DNA of 8,496 nucleotides from Oscillospiraceae bacterium (GTDB lineage Bacteria; Bacillota; Clostridia; Oscillospirales; Ruminococcaceae): contig JAIDPG010000254.1 of the NCBI GenBank assembly GCA_029062865.1, positions 1,662 to 10,157 of the forward strand, in the 5' to 3' direction. The notes under the pieces are model-generated. The model was not told the DNA's origin, ran no database searches, and saw nothing but the letters and a program-made list of their open reading frames with translations. The translations under genes were made by a program, and so were the position numbers. Positions within the stretch are counted from its first letter, which is position 1; every line of letters begins with the position of its first letter. Below are positions 5,545 to 8,496 of the stretch, in pieces.

Positions 5545-5987
5545 TCGATCACCTCGGCCGCGCCGCCCGCCTTTTCAATTTTTTCCTTAGCGGCAGCCGT
5601 GAACTTAACCGCCTTTACCGTGAGCTTTTTGGAAAGCTCGCCGTTGCCGAGGATCTTGATGCCGTCCTTTGCGTTCTTGATAGCGCCGCTTGCGATAAGC
5701 GATTCCGCGTCGACTACCGCGCCGCTCTCAAATCTCTTGTCAAGCTCGCTTACGTTAACGGTCGCGAACTCCTTTGCGAAGATATTGTTGAATCCGCGTT
5801 TCGGCATTCTTCTCTGAAGCGGCATCTGACCGCCCTCGAAGCCCGGCCTGATAGAACCGCCCGAACGCGCCTTCTGACCCTTATGTCCCTTGCCGGCGGT
5901 CTTGCCCTGTCCCGAGCCGTGACCTCTGCCTATGCGCTTTACGTCCTTTACGGAACCCGCCGCGGGCTGTAATTCGTGAAGCTTCAT
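5541..5987 (-). CDS. rplO: 50S ribosomal protein uL15
   Basis: Late-assembly protein of the 50S subunit with a long N-terminal extension that threads into 23S rRNA. The product is 148 aa, normal. It starts MKLHELQPAAGSVKDVKRIG and contains the glycine/lysine-rich stretch GRGHGSGQGKTAGKGHKGQK. The motif SGGSIRPGFEGGQMPLQRR and the downstream PKRGFNN are family hallmarks. The ATG at 5987 follows AGGGGGTG by eight bases. The stop codon overlaps the secY start as ATGA, which ties channel synthesis to ribosomal protein output. It follows rpmD after an 80-base gap filled mostly by heptad repeats. Confidence 0.97.
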   Translation of the reverse strand: MKLHELQPAAGSVKDVKRIGRGHGSGQGKTAGKGHKGQKARSGGSIRPGFEGGQMPLQRRMPKRGFNNIFAKEFATVNVSELDKRFESGAVVDAESLIASGAIKNAKDGIKILGNGELSKKLTVKAVKFTAAAKEKIEKAGGAAEVIE

Positions 5988-6005
5988 TTGCTTTGCACCC
6001 CCTAT

Positions 6006-6061
6006 TAGTTGCTAGTTTTTAGTAGTTAGTGATTAGTTGTTTTGCACCAACCGCCAACCAC
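6006..6061. repeat. Heptad repeat block in rpmD-rplO gap
   Basis: Eight 7-base units keep one phase on the plus strand: tagttgc, tagtttt, tagtagt, tagtgat, tagttgt, tttgcac, caaccgc, caaccac. The block ends six bases from the rpmD stop. The 10-mer AGTTGCTAGT (6007-6016) is the reverse complement of ACTAGCAACT, found at 998-1007 and 8289-8298, so the same family is used in opposite orientation here. Confidence 0.75.
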
Positions 6062-6067
6062 CTTCGA

Positions 6068-6244
6068 TTAAACCTCCTCAACCTTAACCAGGTGAGCGAT
6101 AGTCTTGATCTTGCCTCTTGTAGCCGCGTTGTCGGGCTGTGTCGTTTCAGAGCGTATCTTGCGCAGTCCCAAAGAATACGCAGTGGCGATCTGATTTTTC
6201 TTGCAGCTGTTCAAAGAACGCACAAGTGTGATTTTCAATGCCAT
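6068..6244 (-). CDS. rpmD: 50S ribosomal protein uL30
   Basis: Small 50S protein of 58 aa, the usual bacterial size. It begins MALKITLVRSLNSCKKNQIA, continues with the conserved GLRKIRSETTQPDN, and ends TIAHLVKVEEV. The frame is open 12 codons upstream (6280), but the ATG at 6244 has AAGGAG nine bases before it and gives the family start. It lies between rpsE and rplO as is standard for the spc operon. The 62-base gap after rpsE contains a small AT-rich hairpin (6279-6284 with 6295-6300) and no heptad repeat. Confidence 0.96.
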   Translation of the reverse strand: MALKITLVRSLNSCKKNQIATAYSLGLRKIRSETTQPDNAATRGKIKTIAHLVKVEEV

Positions 6245-6306
6245 TTCTCTATTCTCCTTATCTGTAAGCCGCCTCAGCAAAAGCGCCGCAGCGAGCTTTT
6301 ACGCAA

Positions 6307-6804
6307 TTACAGCTCCTTAACGCTCTTGCCGCGGAGCGCCGCAACTTCTTCTGCGGTTCTCAATGCGGTAAGTCCCGCCATTGTAGCTCTTACTACATTG
6401 CACGGATTGTTGGAGCGCAAGGACTTTGTACGAATGTTCTTGATGCCCGCCATTTCGATGACCGCGCGCACGGGACCGCCCGCGATAACGCCGGTACCCT
6501 CGGGAGCCGGACGCATAAGCACAGCGCCCGCGCCGAACTTGCCGGTTATCTCGTGGGGGATTGTCGTGCCCTTAAGGGCTATCTTGTGAAGATTCTTCTT
6601 CGCGTCGTCAATTCCCTTGCGGATAGCGTCGGGAACTTCGTTGGATTTACCCATTCCGAAACCAACGGTGCCGTTGCCGTCGCCTACTACTACAAGCGCG
6701 GAGAACTTCATAATGCGTCCGCCCTTGACGGTCTTTGAAACGCGGTTGATGTAAACGACCTTTTCCTGGAACTCGTTTTCGGTCTGCTCAAAATTGTTAG
6801 CCAA
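6307..6804 (-). CDS. rpsE: 30S ribosomal protein uS5
   Basis: 30S protein near the decoding centre and mRNA entry channel, important for translational accuracy. The loop holding KTVKGGR (residues 24-30) is the region where spectinomycin resistance changes are known in other bacteria; here it looks wild type. The product is 165 aa. The N-terminal double-stranded-RNA-binding fold covers VVYINRVSKTVKGGR to KGTTIPHEITGKFGAG, and the C-terminal domain has MRPAPEGTGVIAGGPVRAV. The start is taken as TTG at 6804, seven bases after GGAGGG. An ATG at 6809 is in another frame (33 codons) and only two to three bases from the Shine-Dalgarno. No in-frame ATG gives a full uS5. Gap to rplR is 16 bases. Confidence 0.95.
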   Translation of the reverse strand: MANNFEQTENEFQEKVVYINRVSKTVKGGRIMKFSALVVVGDGNGTVGFGMGKSNEVPDAIRKGIDDAKKNLHKIALKGTTIPHEITGKFGAGAVLMRPAPEGTGVIAGGPVRAVIEMAGIKNIRTKSLRSNNPCNVVRATMAGLTALRTAEEVAALRGKSVKEL

Positions 6805-6820
6805 GTCATTTCCCTCCTTA

Positions 6821-7180
6821 TCAGAAATTCAGTCCGCCCTCGCGAGCGCCCTCTGCGAGAGCCGCCACGCGACCGTGGTACACATATCCGCCTCTGTCAA
6901 ATACGACGTCGGTGATGCCTGCCGCCTTTGCCTTCTCGGCAATAGCGAGCCCTACCTTCTTTGCAGCCTCAACGTTTCCGCCGTAGCCCCCGAAGCCCTT
7001 TTCGGTGGAGGACGCCGCCGCGAGTGTTACACCCTTTTCATCATCGATGATCTGCGCGTAAATGTGCATCGACGAACGGAACACGTTAAGACGCGGGCAC
7101 GCAGCCGTGCCGCTGATCTTAGAGCGGACGCGCTTATGACGGCGCAGTCTGCTCTTGTTTTTATCAATAGCTTTAACCAT
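6821..7180 (-). CDS. rplR: 50S ribosomal protein uL18
   Basis: Binds 5S rRNA together with uL5 and bL25-type proteins and fixes it in the central protuberance of the 50S subunit. The product is 119 aa, typical. The basic N-terminus (MVKAIDKNKSRLRRHKRVRS) is the flexible 5S-binding tail. It is followed by KISGTAACPRLNVFRSSMHIYAQIIDD and the conserved end VVFDRGGYVYHGRVAALAEGAREGGLNF, quoted here as one continuous C-terminal region in part. The ATG at 7180 follows AAGGAG by nine bases. The rplF stop is 18 bases upstream, and rpsE follows after 16 bases. Confidence 0.97.
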   Translation of the reverse strand: MVKAIDKNKSRLRRHKRVRSKISGTAACPRLNVFRSSMHIYAQIIDDEKGVTLAAASSTEKGFGGYGGNVEAAKKVGLAIAEKAKAAGITDVVFDRGGYVYHGRVAALAEGAREGGLNF

Positions 7181-7198
7181 CTTTCTACGCTCCTTACG

Positions 7199-7744
7199 TT
7201 ACTTTTTACCCTTAGCAGCTTTACCCTCTTTACGACGGATCACTTCGTCCGCGTACTTGATACCCTTGCCCTTGTACGGCTCGGGAGGGCGCTTGCCTCT
7301 GATCTCGGACGCTGCCTGACCTACCTTCTGCTTGTCGATGCCCGTAACGATGATCTTGTTCGGTGCGGGAACCTCGAGCTTGATGTCGTCGGTGTCAGAA
7401 ACCTCTACCTTATGCGAGAAGCCGAGGTTCATAATGACCTTCTTGCCCTGCTTTTCGCAGCGGAAGCCGACGCCGTTTATCTCAAGCTCCTTCTTGAAGC
7501 CCTCGGTAACGCCCACAACCATATTGTGGATAAGCGTTCTTGTAAGACCGTGAAGCGATTTTGAAAGATTTTCATCATCGGGGCGGGAAACAACTATCTC
7601 CGCGCCCTCGTGAGTTATCTTCATCAAATGATTGAACTCTCTGGTGAGAGTGCCCTTGGGGCCCTTTACTGTAACGACCGGTCCGTCGATTTTTACATCG
7701 ACGCCTGCGGGAACAGCAATAGGCATTTTTCCGATTCTTGACAT
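7199..7744 (-). CDS. rplF: 50S ribosomal protein uL6
   Basis: 50S protein near the sarcin-ricin loop and the factor-binding site. The product is 181 aa, normal for the family. It starts MSRIGKMPIAVPAGVDVKID and has two similar L6 domains (about 1-80 and 81-165). The signature region near 153-165 reads IRGKRPPEPYKGKGIKYADE. A lysine-rich tail (KEGKAAKGKK) ends the protein. The ATG at 7744 follows AGGAGG by nine bases, and the gap from the rpsH stop is only 16 bases. Nothing unusual is visible. Confidence 0.97.
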   Translation of the reverse strand: MSRIGKMPIAVPAGVDVKIDGPVVTVKGPKGTLTREFNHLMKITHEGAEIVVSRPDDENLSKSLHGLTRTLIHNMVVGVTEGFKKELEINGVGFRCEKQGKKVIMNLGFSHKVEVSDTDDIKLEVPAPNKIIVTGIDKQKVGQAASEIRGKRPPEPYKGKGIKYADEVIRRKEGKAAKGKK

Positions 7745-7760
7745 ATTACTATTCCTCCTA

Positions 7761-8159
7761 TTACCATACGAACGCGAGGATCTCGCCGCCTACGTTGTTC
7801 TCGCGCGCCTTCTTGTCGGTCATAATGCCCTTGGAAGTCGAAACGATGGCGATACCGAGGCCCTTCATAACCTTCGGCATATCCTTGCAGTTTGAGTAAA
7901 TTCTAAGACCGGGCTTAGAAACGCGGCGCAAGCCGGTGATTACCTGCGCGCGGCTGTCGGTGTATTTAAGCGTCACTCTGATAGTGCCCTGCTTGTTGTC
8001 ATCAATGACCTTGTACGCCTTGATGTAGCCCTCCTCAAGCAAGATCTGCGCGATCTGCTTTTTGAGGTTGGAAGCGGGGATATCAACAGTGGGGTGTTTT
8101 GCGGAGTTCGCGTTGCGAATTCTCGTCAGCATATCCGCAATAGTATCTGTGATCTGCAT
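7761..8159 (-). CDS. rpsH: 30S ribosomal protein uS8
   Basis: Primary binder of the central domain of 16S rRNA. In E. coli it also represses the spc operon by binding its mRNA. The product is 132 aa. It begins MQITDTIADMLTRIRNANSA, the normal uS8 opening. It contains SNLKKQIAQILLEEGYIKAY, and the C-terminal GLGIAIVSTSKGIMTDKKAR with the final GGEILAFVW carries the conserved STSKG motif. The ATG at 8159 follows AGGAGG by seven bases. Upstream is a 163-base gap to rpsN with hairpins and a heptad block, longer than the other gaps in this half. Confidence 0.97.
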   Translation of the reverse strand: MQITDTIADMLTRIRNANSAKHPTVDIPASNLKKQIAQILLEEGYIKAYKVIDDNKQGTIRVTLKYTDSRAQVITGLRRVSKPGLRIYSNCKDMPKVMKGLGIAIVSTSKGIMTDKKARENNVGGEILAFVW

Positions 8160-8322
8160 TCATTTACCTCCTGAATATAAGCCGTTACGAACGCAACATC
8201 GTCCGTCGTACTCACACGTTTTCCAACATCGGATTTTTGATACTTTGTTTTTCCGATGAGGTAAGATTGAACAGTGTAGAAAAAAGAAACTAGCAACTAG
8301 TAACTATTCTCTGACAACTAAA
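8160..8322. other. 163-base rpsN-rpsH intergenic region
   Basis: No gene is seen. On the minus strand, after the rpsN stop, there is the heptad block, then a small perfect stem ACTAG-TTG-CTAGT (8289-8301) followed three bases later by T6 (8280-8285), which is terminator-like but AT-rich and short. Further on, a 7-bp stem CATCGGA/TCCGATG (8227-8233 with 8252-8258) encloses an A-rich loop. The rpsH ribosome binding site ends the region. I found no good -35/-10 pair. Confidence 0.55.
8288..8322. repeat. Heptad repeat block in rpsN-rpsH gap
   Basis: Five 7-base units on the plus strand: aactagc, aactagt, aactatt, ctctgac, aactaaa. The block touches the rpsN stop codon (8323-8325). The units are similar to the aactgtc units at 1984-2025, and the 10-mer ACTAGCAACT is shared with 998-1007 and, inverted, with 6007-6016. 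Confidence 0.7.
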
Positions 8323-8496
8323 TTACCAGCTTGCTTTCTTAACTCCGGGGATCTGTCCCTTGTAAGCAAGCTCTCTGAAGCAAATTCTGCAAATGCCGAA
8401 CTTACGCAGATAAGCGTGAGGTCTGCCGCAGATCTTGCATCTGTTGTAAGCGCGAGTGGAGAACTTAGGCGTTCTCTGCTGCTTCTGCTTTAAAGA
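8323..8496 (-). CDS. rpsN: 30S ribosomal protein uS14, zinc type (5' end cut)
   Basis: 30S head protein. The visible 57 residues run from SLKQKQQRTPKF to the C-terminus IPGVKKASW, followed by TAA. About four N-terminal residues, including the start codon, lie beyond the right edge, since zinc-type uS14 is about 61 aa. Two CxxC pairs (CKIC and CRIC, at visible residues 20/23 and 36/39) form the zinc ribbon, so this is the short Gram-positive form and not the ~100-aa zinc-free type. CFRELAYKGQIPGVKKASW is nearly invariant in the family. In the standard spc order rplE would lie immediately upstream, outside the window. Confidence 0.96.
   Translation of the reverse strand, partial: SLKQKQQRTPKFSTRAYNRCKICGRPHAYLRKFGICRICFRELAYKGQIPGVKKASW

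Noticed and set aside
308..8496. A novel defence, mobile or secondary-metabolism system
   Set aside because: Every gene is a recognised core translation, secretion or nucleotide gene in a standard order; novelty is limited to the intergenic repeats.

Overview
The window is a stretch of the bacterial ribosomal-protein supercluster (the spc and alpha operon region), with every gene on the minus strand, so the biological reading direction is right to left. Sixteen genes are visible in this order: rpsN (5' end cut by the window edge), rpsH, rplF, rplR, rpsE, rpmD, rplO, secY, adk, map, a KOW-motif RNA-binding protein gene, infA, rpmJ, rpsM, rpsK, rpsD. The organism looks like a Clostridia-type Firmicute, perhaps a gut Oscillospirales/Ruminococcaceae relative. 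The reasons are the adk-map-KOW-infA-rpmJ linkage, a zinc-ribbon uS14, an adenylate kinase with a four-cysteine zinc LID, strong AGGAGG-like ribosome binding sites, and rpsD lying directly after rpsK (in Bacillus rpsD sits elsewhere). The genus-level placement is inference.

Layout. 8323-8496 is rpsN, followed by a 163-base gap, then rpsH, rplF, rplR, rpsE and rpmD (8159 to 6068), rplO and secY (5987 to 4174, joined by an ATGA overlap), adk and map (4091 to 2672), the KOW gene and infA (2660 to 2177, one base apart), rpmJ, rpsM and rpsK (2140 to 1164), a 250-base gap, then rpsD (913 to 308). Positions 1-307 hold no recognisable gene. They carry two copies of a 77-base repeat at a 99-base period, and rpoA, the usual next gene, does not begin there.

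Together the genes make 30S proteins (uS14, uS8, uS5, uS13, uS11, uS4), 50S proteins (uL6, uL18, uL30, uL15, bL36), initiation factor IF-1, the SecY translocon channel, the methionine aminopeptidase that trims nascent chains, and adenylate kinase for nucleotide balance. It is a growth-rate housekeeping operon, and I see no defence, mobile or otherwise exotic gene system.

The unusual part is between the genes. Five of the gaps contain degenerate 7-base-period repeats that begin within about 13 bases after the upstream gene's stop codon. One block contains four exact TTGACA hexamers facing rpsM. Other intergenic structures are an inverted-repeat element at 970-1052, a 12-base-pair hairpin in front of adk, and the structured 99-base tandem repeat after rpsD. 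Two genes (rpsE, infA) appear to start with TTG.
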